From: Candidatus Latescibacterota bacterium
Lineage (GTDB): Bacteria > Latescibacterota > UBA2968
Reading direction: 5' to 3'
Assembly: GCA_022824945.1 (NCBI GenBank)
Contig: JAJDYX010000006.1
Span: 1 to 64,000, forward strand
DNA: 64,000 nt
A program made the translations under genes and the position numbers. Below the pieces are notes generated by a model. That model ran no database searches. It had not been told where the DNA came from and worked only from the letters and a program-made list of their open reading frames with translations. This document shows positions 23,301-33,129 of the stretch, one piece after another (positions within the stretch are counted from its first letter, which is position 1; every line of letters starts with the position of its first letter).

Positions 23301-25370
23301 CTAAGGCAGAAATTTAGTGCCAGCAAGACTCATAATCCAGAGATTTTTATAGGGCACTGTGAGAAAAAGGATTCGATTACCCGCAGGTGCCCACCTCGCA
23401 TTTATCAGGCCTGGTATATCTCCCAGGATTTTTTCAGGTGTGCCTCCCTTAACAGATATTGTCCATAGCTCACGAAAAGTGCCTGCGTCATTCTGGCGAA
23501 GAAAAAGCAATTTTTGGCTATTGGGAGACCAGACAGGCCAAAAGCCTTCTGCGAGTTGCGTTGGTTCTCCGTGGTCAATGGAAGCAGTCCAAATGGTTTG
23601 GGCTGTAGCATTCCCTTTTTGGGGGTGTTCAGAAATCGTCGCGTAAGTGAATGCCATCTGTGTACCATCAGGTGACCAGGATGGATGCAACTCGCCGAAT
23701 GGCTCACGTATATCGTTTATAAGCCATTCACGTTTTTCATCCAAAAATCGTTGTATGTCCATTGTTTTTCCATCTTTTTCCATATGCCAGATATGTGTCA
23801 ACCAGGTACTTAATAGAGTTGTTAAGGCAAGTTGCTTGCCATTTGGAGACCAGCGGGGCGTACTGTGTTTCCAGAGTCGCATGATATCTATTGCGATGTC
23901 CCTAAAATCCATCACTGTTTGTATCTCACCTGTACTGATGTTGAGACGCCATATCTTATTTTGACGCCCGTACAATACGCCGGCAAATTCCTGCCCATCA
24001 GGGGACCAACTCAATCCACCAAGAGGATTGGAAATCGCACCGGGTTTTGTAAGTGCTGTCCAGTTTCCTCCTGAACTGGGCATTGTGAACAGTGTTAGCC
24101 CCTCGTCTGTATAAGCTGCGAACCCTATTATGTCCCCATCTGGTGACCAGTCTGCGTCTGCTATACCACTTGCCAATTTGGTAAGCTTACTGTCGTTTAA
24201 AGATAGACTCCATAAGTCGTAGCCAGCCTCTTGCATTCCAAAAAGCAGAAATTGTCCATCAGGGGACCAGCGTGGCGAAGTTTCTTGTTTGGTCGGCGTT
24301 TGCGTTAATCGAATCAGCTTATTCCCATCAACTTGCTTAACCCAGATGTCCCTGGTTCTGGTGCTATCACTTTGAATATATGCTATCCATTTTCCATCAG
24401 GCGACCAGGCAGGTTCTTCTCCTCTTCCAAAAAGGCGAGTTTTGTTTGTATCAATTTCCCAAAGAAATATCTGGCTTCCATCTTGAAATGCCAGGCGTTT
24501 ATGGTCTGGAGACCAGGTTGCATTGGATTGATATGCAAAACCTCTGCGCGCTATTGCACCTGTGACCAGTCGATGAGAAGGACTGCTATCCACTATTGAC
24601 TTTCGCCATAGTTCTCGAATATAGCGTTTTTGCCAATTTTTTCCGCTCTTTTTGCTAAACAAAATGTGCTTGCCATCGGGGGACCACGTTATCCGTGCAT
24701 TTTCAAAAAGGGGTTCATCTCCAAAATCATCTGCCAATTGATCATTTGATGATGTCATGGGTTTTATTTTCCTACCGATCACCTGTTTTAACCAAACTTT
24801 GAGGGTGTCATCCCGGTAAGACGTAAATGCGATTGCTGTACCATCAGGGGACCATGCCGGTGATGCATCCCATGCCGGATGGTCCGTCCATCTTATAGGT
24901 GTTTCGCTAACTATGGATTGGATCCAAATGTCTGAATTTCCATTTTGAATGCTGCAAAATACAATTTGCCGTCCATCTGGTGACCACTCACCATCCCAAC
25001 CCCCATCTTGTGTTAATTGTTGCAGGTATTCATGGGTAACAGTGACTATGATTTCATCTAACTCTAATAATTTGGGTTTTAGCAAGATATCACATTCGTT
25101 TGACGTTTCCGCAGATATAATTTTTCGTTCTGTGCGATATCCAATATGGCTGATTTGAAGGACCACAGGTAGTTGCCACAAGTTGAGTTCAAACACGCCT
25201 TGATTATTGGCCATCGTACCCATTTGGGTGCCTTCAATAACAATAGAAGCATTGGGCAAAAAAGAATTATTATCAGCGTTTCTAACTGTGCCTCGAATGA
25301 GTTTCTGAGCTTCTATATTGTTGATGAAGCATAGACCAATCAAGATGCTGAAGAGGATGAGGCGTCCCAT
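23301..25370 (-). CDS. Secreted TolB-like propeller with carboxypeptidase-regulatory-like N-terminal domain
   Basis: This 689-aa protein starts with a signal peptide (cleavage probably after NIEA, about residue 21). A carboxypeptidase-regulatory-like beta domain follows (about 23-110: GTVRNADNNSFLPNASIVIE). The remainder is a long series of PD40/TolB-type blades, each with a WSPDG core (for example GEWSPDGRQIVF and PRWSPDGQFLLF), at least ten in all. No peptidase domain follows the blades, although PD40 repeats often precede one. It is the last gene of the sigma-54 operon B and lies 20 nt after the permease at 25391. It probably acts in the periplasm or at the cell surface as a binding or scaffold protein. 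Confidence 0.85.
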   Translation of the reverse strand: MGRLILFSILIGLCFINNIEAQKLIRGTVRNADNNSFLPNASIVIEGTQMGTMANNQGVFELNLWQLPVVLQISHIGYRTERKIISAETSNECDILLKPKLLELDEIIVTVTHEYLQQLTQDGGWDGEWSPDGRQIVFCSIQNGNSDIWIQSIVSETPIRWTDHPAWDASPAWSPDGTAIAFTSYRDDTLKVWLKQVIGRKIKPMTSSNDQLADDFGDEPLFENARITWSPDGKHILFSKKSGKNWQKRYIRELWRKSIVDSSPSHRLVTGAIARRGFAYQSNATWSPDHKRLAFQDGSQIFLWEIDTNKTRLFGRGEEPAWSPDGKWIAYIQSDSTRTRDIWVKQVDGNKLIRLTQTPTKQETSPRWSPDGQFLLFGMQEAGYDLWSLSLNDSKLTKLASGIADADWSPDGDIIGFAAYTDEGLTLFTMPSSGGNWTALTKPGAISNPLGGLSWSPDGQEFAGVLYGRQNKIWRLNISTGEIQTVMDFRDIAIDIMRLWKHSTPRWSPNGKQLALTTLLSTWLTHIWHMEKDGKTMDIQRFLDEKREWLINDIREPFGELHPSWSPDGTQMAFTYATISEHPQKGNATAQTIWTASIDHGEPTQLAEGFWPVWSPNSQKLLFLRQNDAGTFRELWTISVKGGTPEKILGDIPGLINARWAPAGNRILFLTVPYKNLWIMSLAGTKFLP

Positions 25371-25390
25371 TTTATACGCAGGTCCTTATC

Positions 25391-27880
25391 TTATTCATAT
25401 CTCAAAATCTCTACGGGATTATATCGCGTGACCCTTATTGTCAGGATCATAATGGTTGCTAAGACGATAATGATCGTCATTGCCCCGCTAAAGAAAAATA
25501 TCTCAAATCCCAAATTGATGCGGTAGGCGAAATTTTGCAACCATTGACTCGCAACATAATATGCGAGCGGCCAGGCGATGAGTGTAGCAACTGTAATCAG
25601 AAGAATAAAGTCCGTCGCAAGCAATGTCACAATGTGTTTTGTGGAAGCACCGAACACTTTACGAATGCCAAACTCTCTGGTTCTCCCGGAGATGGCCATC
25701 GCTGTCAAACCCAATACGCCAAGACAAGCAACAACAAGCGCAAATATTGAAGCGTAGGATACTATTACGGACCAACGTTCTTCTTGTTGATACAGATGAT
25801 CGAATCTTTCATCTAAAAAGGTATAATTAAATGATGTGATACCGAATACTCGTTTCCATTGTCTCGCCATAAAGTCCAGAGTCTCAGGCACTCGCTCAGA
25901 ATGAATGCGAACGAGAAAATCTCCTGTTTGCACCTCTGGCCTCAAAAACATAATCAGGGGCGAGACTGCTTGATGAAGTGATTGAACATGAAAATCTCTT
26001 ACGATACCGACAATTTCGGGATTTCTAATTATTCTGAACGTCATATTTTTAATATCTGTACCGCCTGCGATACGTCTGGTCAACGGGACTTGATATCCCA
26101 ACGGCTGAGACAGCCCCAATTGCTTGACGAGCGTTTCATTTACCAGGATCGAATGTTGCGAATTGATGGTGTGGTCGGAAAATAGCTGTCCGTGTAGCAA
26201 TTCAATGCCCAATACTTGCATGAAATTTTTTTCAATGTCGATATAGGGTATGCTAAACTCGTCAGCTTCAAGAGGCCGCACAGATAATCTACTAAACTGA
26301 TAATCTGAATCTATATCTGAAAATAGATCAGAACGGGTTACGCCAAGAATATCCGGGTAACTGTCGAGTTGTTGGCGGAAGGTTTCAGATAATTGTCTGA
26401 GATTTTCTCCTCTCATATCGCTTTGGCTGAGCAGACCCTCCGTTGAAATGACTGCGATTTGATCTCCATCAATCCCCAGGTCTTTCGTTTTAATAAATGA
26501 TACTTGCAAAAACATGACTGCTGTTATGGTCACCAGCAGGATTGATCCCACAAACTGCACAATAATCAACGCGCGTAGAATAGGCCCACTGCTTCCCAAG
26601 CGTATTTTTTCTTTTAATACTGTAACAGCCTGAAAGCCCGACAAATTGACTGCGGGATACAAGCCGGAGATGAGTGCGATAAAGACCATTAAAACAAATG
26701 CGAATAAGACAAATGACAGTGTGAACATGTCAGTCATAAGCAGGCGAATTTGTATGAGGCTGTTGAAGGTGGGTAGGAAAAGTTCTGCAAGTGAGATACC
26801 GAGTATCATGGCTATTGCGGTCATCACAATTGATTCACCCCAAAATTGCCACATTAAATGGGTTCTCTGGGCTCCCACTACCTTGCGTATTCCCACTTCT
26901 CGTGCTCTTGTTGAAAAACGCGCAGTTGCCAAATTCATGAAATTTACACTTGCTATCAGCAGCACCATGCCTGCAATAGCAGAGAGGATGTAGGCATATA
27001 CTGGATTGCCAGAGGGCATTAGCGGGAGAAAGGTCGGGCGTTGATCAAAATGCACGTCCGTTAATGGCTGAAATTGTAGCGAAGTCTCCCTTCCGGGTAT
27101 CCGATGAGTATTAATAAATGCAGGTAATGCATTATTTAGATCTTCTAAATTAGCTCGGGCGTGAAGTCGCACAAAAATATAGTCCCGAGGCAGAAAGAAA
27201 TTGAGTTTGGAGGGATCATTCATCGGTGAGGCATGCATGCCTGACACTCTCGGAGGGATCAGTTTATAGGGCAAAAGAATTCTAAATTGAATACTGGAAT
27301 TAGATGGTGGATCCAATGCCACACCGCCAACTGTCAGGGTTTTGGGTTCATTTTTCCAATGGTGAGATGCTATGACAATTTCTTTACCGATGGGATTTTC
27401 TCCTGGGAAAAGATTCTGCGCTGCTGATTCGCTCAATACCAAAGACTGAGGATCAGTTCGAAATGTCTCTGTATTGCCCTGGCTGAGTGGAAATGAGAAT
27501 AGCTCAAAAAAATCTTCATCTACGAATAATACACCTTCTCTATACCGCCGGTCACCAGTGCGAATAACTACATTTTCATTTTTGACTATGCGAACGACCC
27601 GGTCTAATTGTGGAAATTCTCCTTTTAACAGTGGTCCTAAGTTTTCGGGCAAAATTGTTAACATATGCATATCGCCTGTATCTGCTCTTCTAAAGCTAAT
27701 GAGACGGTAGATCTGGTCGGCATGCTTATGAAAACGATCATAGCTCCACTCATGCTGCACATATAAAAACGCAAGAAAACAAAAAGCAGTACCCATTGCC
27801 AGGCCAAGCACATTAATAGCCGAATAAACTTTCTGCCTGGTAAAATGGCGCAGTGCCGTTATTAGATAATTTCGCAGCAA
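25391..27880 (-). CDS. FtsX/MacB-like ABC transporter permease (divergent array copy 2)
   Basis: This 829-aa permease has the same long two-lobed FtsX layout as its neighbours but is clearly more distant. TM1 is INVLGLAMGTAFCFLAFLYV, the coupling motifs are RFSTRAREVGIRKVVGAQR (near 320) and SGRTREFGIRKVFGA (near 730), and the last TMs end at YNPVEILRYE. These G-I-R-K-V coupling helices normally contact an ABC ATPase, which is not encoded in the window. The ATG at 27880 is preceded by AAAGGAG. It sits between the permease at 28001 and the TolB-like gene at 23301, 20 nt before the latter. The substrate is unknown. Confidence 0.9.
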   Translation of the reverse strand: MLRNYLITALRHFTRQKVYSAINVLGLAMGTAFCFLAFLYVQHEWSYDRFHKHADQIYRLISFRRADTGDMHMLTILPENLGPLLKGEFPQLDRVVRIVKNENVVIRTGDRRYREGVLFVDEDFFELFSFPLSQGNTETFRTDPQSLVLSESAAQNLFPGENPIGKEIVIASHHWKNEPKTLTVGGVALDPPSNSSIQFRILLPYKLIPPRVSGMHASPMNDPSKLNFFLPRDYIFVRLHARANLEDLNNALPAFINTHRIPGRETSLQFQPLTDVHFDQRPTFLPLMPSGNPVYAYILSAIAGMVLLIASVNFMNLATARFSTRAREVGIRKVVGAQRTHLMWQFWGESIVMTAIAMILGISLAELFLPTFNSLIQIRLLMTDMFTLSFVLFAFVLMVFIALISGLYPAVNLSGFQAVTVLKEKIRLGSSGPILRALIIVQFVGSILLVTITAVMFLQVSFIKTKDLGIDGDQIAVISTEGLLSQSDMRGENLRQLSETFRQQLDSYPDILGVTRSDLFSDIDSDYQFSRLSVRPLEADEFSIPYIDIEKNFMQVLGIELLHGQLFSDHTINSQHSILVNETLVKQLGLSQPLGYQVPLTRRIAGGTDIKNMTFRIIRNPEIVGIVRDFHVQSLHQAVSPLIMFLRPEVQTGDFLVRIHSERVPETLDFMARQWKRVFGITSFNYTFLDERFDHLYQQEERWSVIVSYASIFALVVACLGVLGLTAMAISGRTREFGIRKVFGASTKHIVTLLATDFILLITVATLIAWPLAYYVASQWLQNFAYRINLGFEIFFFSGAMTIIIVLATIMILTIRVTRYNPVEILRYE

Positions 27881-28000
27881 TTTGTTCTCCTTTTGTGGTA
27901 TGATTAGACTAAACGCATCTTAGCTTATTTGGAGGTTGCCGCTTAAATCTGTCTGAACTATGGAAAGCAAAGGCTTGGAAGACATGTAGAGATTCGCGTA

Positions 28001-30493
28001 TCAGTCCTCTCTAAGGGCTTCGATTGGATTATCAGAGGCGACCTTCAGCGCGTGTGCGAAGCCGCATATTAGTGGAAGCAGGATGCCCAATAAGATCGCT
28101 GTCAAAATCGTGCCAACGCCAAATTGAAAGCGGTAGGCAAATATCGAGAGCCACTCGTCCATAAAGAAATAGGAGAGGGGAAGTGCGATGACGGCAGCTA
28201 TAAACCCGGGTAGCGCGTAGTTCAGCACAATCCCACTGGCTATTTTGGATGGCACGGCACCCATGACCCTTCGGATGGCTATTTCTTTTTTTCTGCGTGC
28301 TACAGATAGGGAGATCATGCCCAGAGCACCCATTGACGCGATGAGGACAGCACACAGGGCAGCACCAGAGACAATTTTGCTCCAACTAATTTCTCTGGCA
28401 TAAAAGTGTCGCCTGTCATCTTCTACGAAGGAAAATGTCAGTAATCCGCCAATTTTCAGGTCTTTCCAGAGCTTCTTGAGGTAAGGGACAAATTGATCGG
28501 CACTGTCCTCCTGGATGCGAATTAATATTTCTCCAGTGATATATTTCCCCTTAAATAAATATGTGGTCGCATCATCGGCAATGGCGATGACGGTAGGCGA
28601 GGCTGTGTGGCGCAGGTCTCGGAAGTGAAAGTCTTTGACCACGCCTACGATGCGGCCACTGATATTGCGTCCAAACGCTCGTGAGCTTGTATTTTTATCC
28701 TCCTGAGTGATTACCTGTCCAAGAGGTTGTGCCGATGTCAGGCGTTTTAAGAAGGCTTCATTCACGATCATATCATCCTGAGAGGGGTTTGGGTACAAGG
28801 ATTTTCCTTGTAGGAGTTTCAACCTCAAAGTCTTGAGAAAGTCACCATCTGCGTCATAGGTAATCACCTCATCAATCAGGTTGCCATTGCTGTCCTTCAT
28901 CTGTACTCCCGCAGATTCAACCTCCCGGACGCATGTGGCTACGAGTGGATGCTCAGATAAAGATGCTTGCAGGCGATCAACCTCATTTTCTGTCAATCCT
29001 CTAATGCTGAGTTTGACCAGATTCGCGGGTTCAAAACCCGGATCCGCCGTGACAACGAAATAGGTCTGTTGAAAGATAATGATTGTGCAAAACACAAATA
29101 CCAATGTTATCCCGGATTGGATGGCCATCAATACTTTTAAGAAAGGTCCAGACCTGACGGCTTTTGCTGTTTTGTTTAGAACGCTGATCACAGAAATAGA
29201 CGACATAAAGGCTGCCGGGTAAAGGGCCGTGCCCAGACCTATTAGACAGGCAAGCGATAGGAGAATGATCGCGGTCTGAATGGGGTCTGTCGAGGACATG
29301 AGTGAGGTTTTCAAAATGCCTTCGAGAGGTCCTGATGCCAATTCTGCGATTGCCAGGCCTATGATGCAAGCCAAAATGCTGTATCCAAGGCACTCGACCA
29401 ATAGCTGGTATCGGAGTTGTCGTTGGTTTGCGCCAAAGATTTGTCTTATGCCCAGTTCTTTGGTACGCGAGTTGAACCGAGCGACATAGAGCAGCACGTA
29501 ATTCAGACAAGCGACAGACAGGACCAGGACACCCATACCACCGAGAATGTAGCCATATATTGGATTGGTACCTGGACGCAGGCCATCACCACTTTTTTTC
29601 TCACCTGCATGGTGTAGGTCCGTGATAGGTTGCAGTTTGGCCTCAAAGGTAGATACATCCCATAGCGACTGCCAGGCGGATCGCTTATGGATGACCTGTG
29701 CGATTTTTTCCTCTACGACATTTATAGGCGATTCTTCTGATAGGCGAATGTAATGATTGGCAGTAAAGATCCAATCCCATTCTCGCTTTCTTTTTGAATA
29801 AAAGGTTGCATACATAGTAAAAGGCACAAGAATCTCGAATGTCAGACTCGAATTGCGGGGAGGGGTTTCCACAATGCCCCCGATTTCAACGGAGACTGCA
29901 CTTTGCTGGTTTGTGGAAAATGGTCGCTCAGGGGGTTGCATCCATAACGTTTTGCCCACCAGACTACTAATATCGTTGGTAAGTGTCTGAGCGAATGCGC
30001 GTGTGATCACGATTTTCCCCGGGGTTGAAGGAAATGTACCACTGATGATAGGGAACGAAAAAATCTCCACAAAATTGCTATCTACGAATATGACGTCTTT
30101 TATATCTCGCAGAAAATCTTCGTGAGTGCCCACGCGCCACTTCGCCTTATTTGTTGGAGGGAAGGACTTGATATCTTTTACACTGGTGGCCGTTTCAATT
30201 TCTGGAATCTCAGCAAGCATCACCGATGCCAATGGGACCGGAAAATGGATTTTCTCAGTCCATGTGCCCGCCTTAGGGCCACCTATTCTTTTGTCAAACA
30301 TTATCTGTCCTGTAACGCGGTATATGCGATGATGGTCTTTGTGAAACCTATCAAAGTTCCAATCATAGAGCAGGTAAAGCACGCAAAGATAGCAGCAGGC
30401 AATCCCTATCCCCAAGCCCAGCAGGTTAATGGCGGCATACGTTCTATATTTGATTACATTGCGGAACCACGTTCGGAAGTAATTGGCAATCAT
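28001..30493 (-). CDS. FtsX/MacB-like ABC transporter permease (array copy 3)
   Basis: This 830-aa permease starts MIANYFRTWFRNVIKYRTYA and has the same topology as the copies at 19259 and 30605. The membrane segments and the C-terminal 150 residues (from about LTFSFVEDDRRHFYA onward) are almost the same in all three copies. The first extracytoplasmic domain and the second one (about 500-690) differ. This pattern suggests that the membrane core is kept uniform while the outer domains diversify. AGAGGA precedes the ATG. A 111-nt gap separates it from the permease upstream; the operon probably continues through it. Confidence 0.9.
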   Translation of the reverse strand: MIANYFRTWFRNVIKYRTYAAINLLGLGIGIACCYLCVLYLLYDWNFDRFHKDHHRIYRVTGQIMFDKRIGGPKAGTWTEKIHFPVPLASVMLAEIPEIETATSVKDIKSFPPTNKAKWRVGTHEDFLRDIKDVIFVDSNFVEIFSFPIISGTFPSTPGKIVITRAFAQTLTNDISSLVGKTLWMQPPERPFSTNQQSAVSVEIGGIVETPPRNSSLTFEILVPFTMYATFYSKRKREWDWIFTANHYIRLSEESPINVVEEKIAQVIHKRSAWQSLWDVSTFEAKLQPITDLHHAGEKKSGDGLRPGTNPIYGYILGGMGVLVLSVACLNYVLLYVARFNSRTKELGIRQIFGANQRQLRYQLLVECLGYSILACIIGLAIAELASGPLEGILKTSLMSSTDPIQTAIILLSLACLIGLGTALYPAAFMSSISVISVLNKTAKAVRSGPFLKVLMAIQSGITLVFVFCTIIIFQQTYFVVTADPGFEPANLVKLSIRGLTENEVDRLQASLSEHPLVATCVREVESAGVQMKDSNGNLIDEVITYDADGDFLKTLRLKLLQGKSLYPNPSQDDMIVNEAFLKRLTSAQPLGQVITQEDKNTSSRAFGRNISGRIVGVVKDFHFRDLRHTASPTVIAIADDATTYLFKGKYITGEILIRIQEDSADQFVPYLKKLWKDLKIGGLLTFSFVEDDRRHFYAREISWSKIVSGAALCAVLIASMGALGMISLSVARRKKEIAIRRVMGAVPSKIASGIVLNYALPGFIAAVIALPLSYFFMDEWLSIFAYRFQFGVGTILTAILLGILLPLICGFAHALKVASDNPIEALRED

Positions 30494-30604
30494 CGGTTAT
30501 CCTCTGGAATTGAGAAATGTTTAATTATGGCTAACTTTCAATCCATTCGTATCTTCGCCATCAGTGGGAGGCAAAAGCTGGAAAATGGGCGGGAGATTTG
30601 TGTA

Positions 30605-33079
30605 TCAGTCCTCTCGCAAGGCATCACTTGGGCTTTCAGAGGCGACCTTCAGCGCATGCACGAAGCCGCCTATGAGCGGAAGCAGGATGCCCAATAAGAT
30701 CGCTGTCAAAATCGTACCAACGCCAAATTGAAAGCGGTAGGGAAATATCGAGAGCCACGCATCCATAAAAAAATACGAGAGGGGAAGCGCGATGAAGGCG
30801 GCTATAAACCCAGGGACTGCATAGTCCAGCACAATCCCATTGGCTATTTTGGATGGCACGGCACCCATGACCCTTCGGATGGCTATTTCCTTTCTTCTGC
30901 GCGCCACGGATAGCGAGATCATGCCCAGGGCACCCATTGACGCGATGAGGACAGCGCACAGGGCAGCGCCAGAGACGATTTTGCTCCAACTGATTTCTCT
31001 GGCGTAAAAGTGTCGTCTGTCATCTTCTACGAAGGAGAATGTCAGGTGTTGCTCCGTTTTGAGGTCTTTCCACAGACTCTTGAGATACGCACCAAATGCT
31101 TCGGCACTGCCCTCTCGAATCCGAATCAATATTTCGAGGTCCTGTCGCTCAGTTGTTGCACCATCAGGGGCAATTGTGATGATCGTGGGTGAGACAGTAT
31201 GGTGCAAGTCTCTAACGTGAAAATCCTTAACCACACCTACAATGCGACCGTTGACATCGCGGCCAAATACGGGTCTTCTGAACTTTGTATCCGCCTGTGT
31301 GATCACCTGTCCAAGAGGCTGTGACGATGTTAGATGTTTTTGGAAGGCTTCATTCACGATCACATCGCCGGGGTTGGGATACAATGGGTTTCCCTGCACG
31401 AGTTTCAACCCAACGGTCTCGATAAAGGGTCCCTTCACTTGATAATAGGTTACATTATCAATGAGTTTGCCACTGCTGTCTTTCATCAGGATTGAGTTTG
31501 ACCATCCGAATGGCAGATTCGTCCGCACACTGGATGTCACGAGAGGAGATGTAGATAAAGATGCTTGCAGACGATCAATCTCATTTTCTGTCAATCCAGT
31601 GGTATTGAGTCTGACCAGGTTCGCCGGTTCAAAGCCCGGCTCTGCTGTGATGACGAAAAAAGTCTGTTCAAAGATAATGATCGTGCAAAACACAAATACC
31701 AATGTCACACCGGACTGGATAGCCATCAATACCTTTAAGAAAGGTCCAGATCTGACGGCTTTTGCTGTTTTGCTCAAAACACTGACAGCAGAAATAGACG
31801 ACATAAAGGCTGCTGGGTAAAGGGCTGTGGCTAGACCAATAAGACTGGCAACCAATAGGAGAATGATCGCGGTCTGGAGGGGGTTTGTCGAGGACATGAG
31901 TGGGATCCGTAAAATGCCTTCAAGAGGACCTGATGCTAACTCTGCGACTGCCAGGCCTATTATGCAGGCCAAAATGCTGTATCCAAAGCATTCAACCAGT
32001 AGCTGGTACCTGAGGTGCCGTCGGTTTGCGCCAAAGACTTGTCGTAAGCTCAATTCTTTAGCTCGCGAGTTGAACCGTCCCACATAGAGGAGTACGTAAT
32101 TTAAACACGCGATAAACAGAACTAGGCCACTGATACCGCCGAGAATATATCCATATAAGGGATTTGTTTTGCGAAACATACCATCAATAAACAGACCGAT
32201 ATAATGGTGCAAGTCTGTGAGGGGTTGCAATTTAGTCTGGAAGCCTTCTAAATCCCATATCGAATTGAAGGAGGATTGTTTCTGCATGAACGCCGTGAGT
32301 TTTTTCTCTACTTCCTCCACATCTGATTCGTCTGTCAACCTTATGTAATGTGAGGATTCAAAGCGCCAGTCCCATTCTCCTTCTTTCTTATCAAGAAAGG
32401 TTGAGGACATACTCAAAGGCAAAAGAATCTCAAAAATCAGGCTCGAATTGCGAGGCGGGGTTTCCATGATGCCCCCTATTTCAACAGGGGCTAATACGGG
32501 TTTTAGATCTCTCGAGAACCTCCGAGAAGCAACGCGCATCCACAACACTTTGCCAACCAAACTGTCAATATCGTTGGTAAGCGTCTGAGCAAATCTACGT
32601 GTGATCACAACTTGTCCTGGGCGCGAAAAGAAAGTACCGTGAATGAGGGGAAAGGAAAACATCTCTTCAAAACTCTTATCGACGAACAATACATCCTGGA
32701 TAGGTCGCAAAAATTCTTTGTGCATACCTACTTGCCAGGTCGCTGTCCCGATAACACACTTTATACGAGTTGTGCGCTCAATCTCTGGAAACTCATCAGA
32801 CATCATGGACGATAGTGCAACAGGAAAATGGGCTGTCTCTGTCCAGGTGCCCGCCTTAAGGGATCCCCTTATCGTTTTTTTATACTTTATCTTCCCGGTA
32901 ACGCAGTATATGCGATGATGGTCTTGATGAAACCTGTCAAAGCTCCAATCGTAAAGAAGGTAAAGCACGCAAAGATAGCCGCACGCAATCCCTATCCCCA
33001 AGCCCAGCAGGTTAATGGCGGCATACGTTCTATACTTGATTACATTGCGAAACCATGTTCGGAAATAATTGGCAATCAT
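30605..33079 (-). CDS. FtsX/MacB-like ABC transporter permease (array copy 4)
   Basis: This 824-aa permease is the closest relative of the copy at 19259, and its upstream neighbour is the paralogue of that copy's neighbour. The two-gene unit (propeller plus permease, about 3.7 kb) has therefore been duplicated as a block. Its layout is MacB_PCD/FtsX with TM1 at INLLGLGIGIACGYLCVLYL, coupling segment SRAKELSLRQVFGANRR, and C-terminal ARRRKEIAIRRVMGA. AGAGGA precedes the ATG at 33079 in the same AGAGGATAAC context as the copy at 28001. It follows the propeller lipoprotein gene by 50 nt. Confidence 0.9.
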   Translation of the reverse strand: MIANYFRTWFRNVIKYRTYAAINLLGLGIGIACGYLCVLYLLYDWSFDRFHQDHHRIYCVTGKIKYKKTIRGSLKAGTWTETAHFPVALSSMMSDEFPEIERTTRIKCVIGTATWQVGMHKEFLRPIQDVLFVDKSFEEMFSFPLIHGTFFSRPGQVVITRRFAQTLTNDIDSLVGKVLWMRVASRRFSRDLKPVLAPVEIGGIMETPPRNSSLIFEILLPLSMSSTFLDKKEGEWDWRFESSHYIRLTDESDVEEVEKKLTAFMQKQSSFNSIWDLEGFQTKLQPLTDLHHYIGLFIDGMFRKTNPLYGYILGGISGLVLFIACLNYVLLYVGRFNSRAKELSLRQVFGANRRHLRYQLLVECFGYSILACIIGLAVAELASGPLEGILRIPLMSSTNPLQTAIILLLVASLIGLATALYPAAFMSSISAVSVLSKTAKAVRSGPFLKVLMAIQSGVTLVFVFCTIIIFEQTFFVITAEPGFEPANLVRLNTTGLTENEIDRLQASLSTSPLVTSSVRTNLPFGWSNSILMKDSSGKLIDNVTYYQVKGPFIETVGLKLVQGNPLYPNPGDVIVNEAFQKHLTSSQPLGQVITQADTKFRRPVFGRDVNGRIVGVVKDFHVRDLHHTVSPTIITIAPDGATTERQDLEILIRIREGSAEAFGAYLKSLWKDLKTEQHLTFSFVEDDRRHFYAREISWSKIVSGAALCAVLIASMGALGMISLSVARRRKEIAIRRVMGAVPSKIANGIVLDYAVPGFIAAFIALPLSYFFMDAWLSIFPYRFQFGVGTILTAILLGILLPLIGGFVHALKVASESPSDALRED

Positions 33080-33129
33080 CAGTTATCCTCTGCAATGAAG
33101 AGATGCCTAATCATGGCTAACTTTCAATA

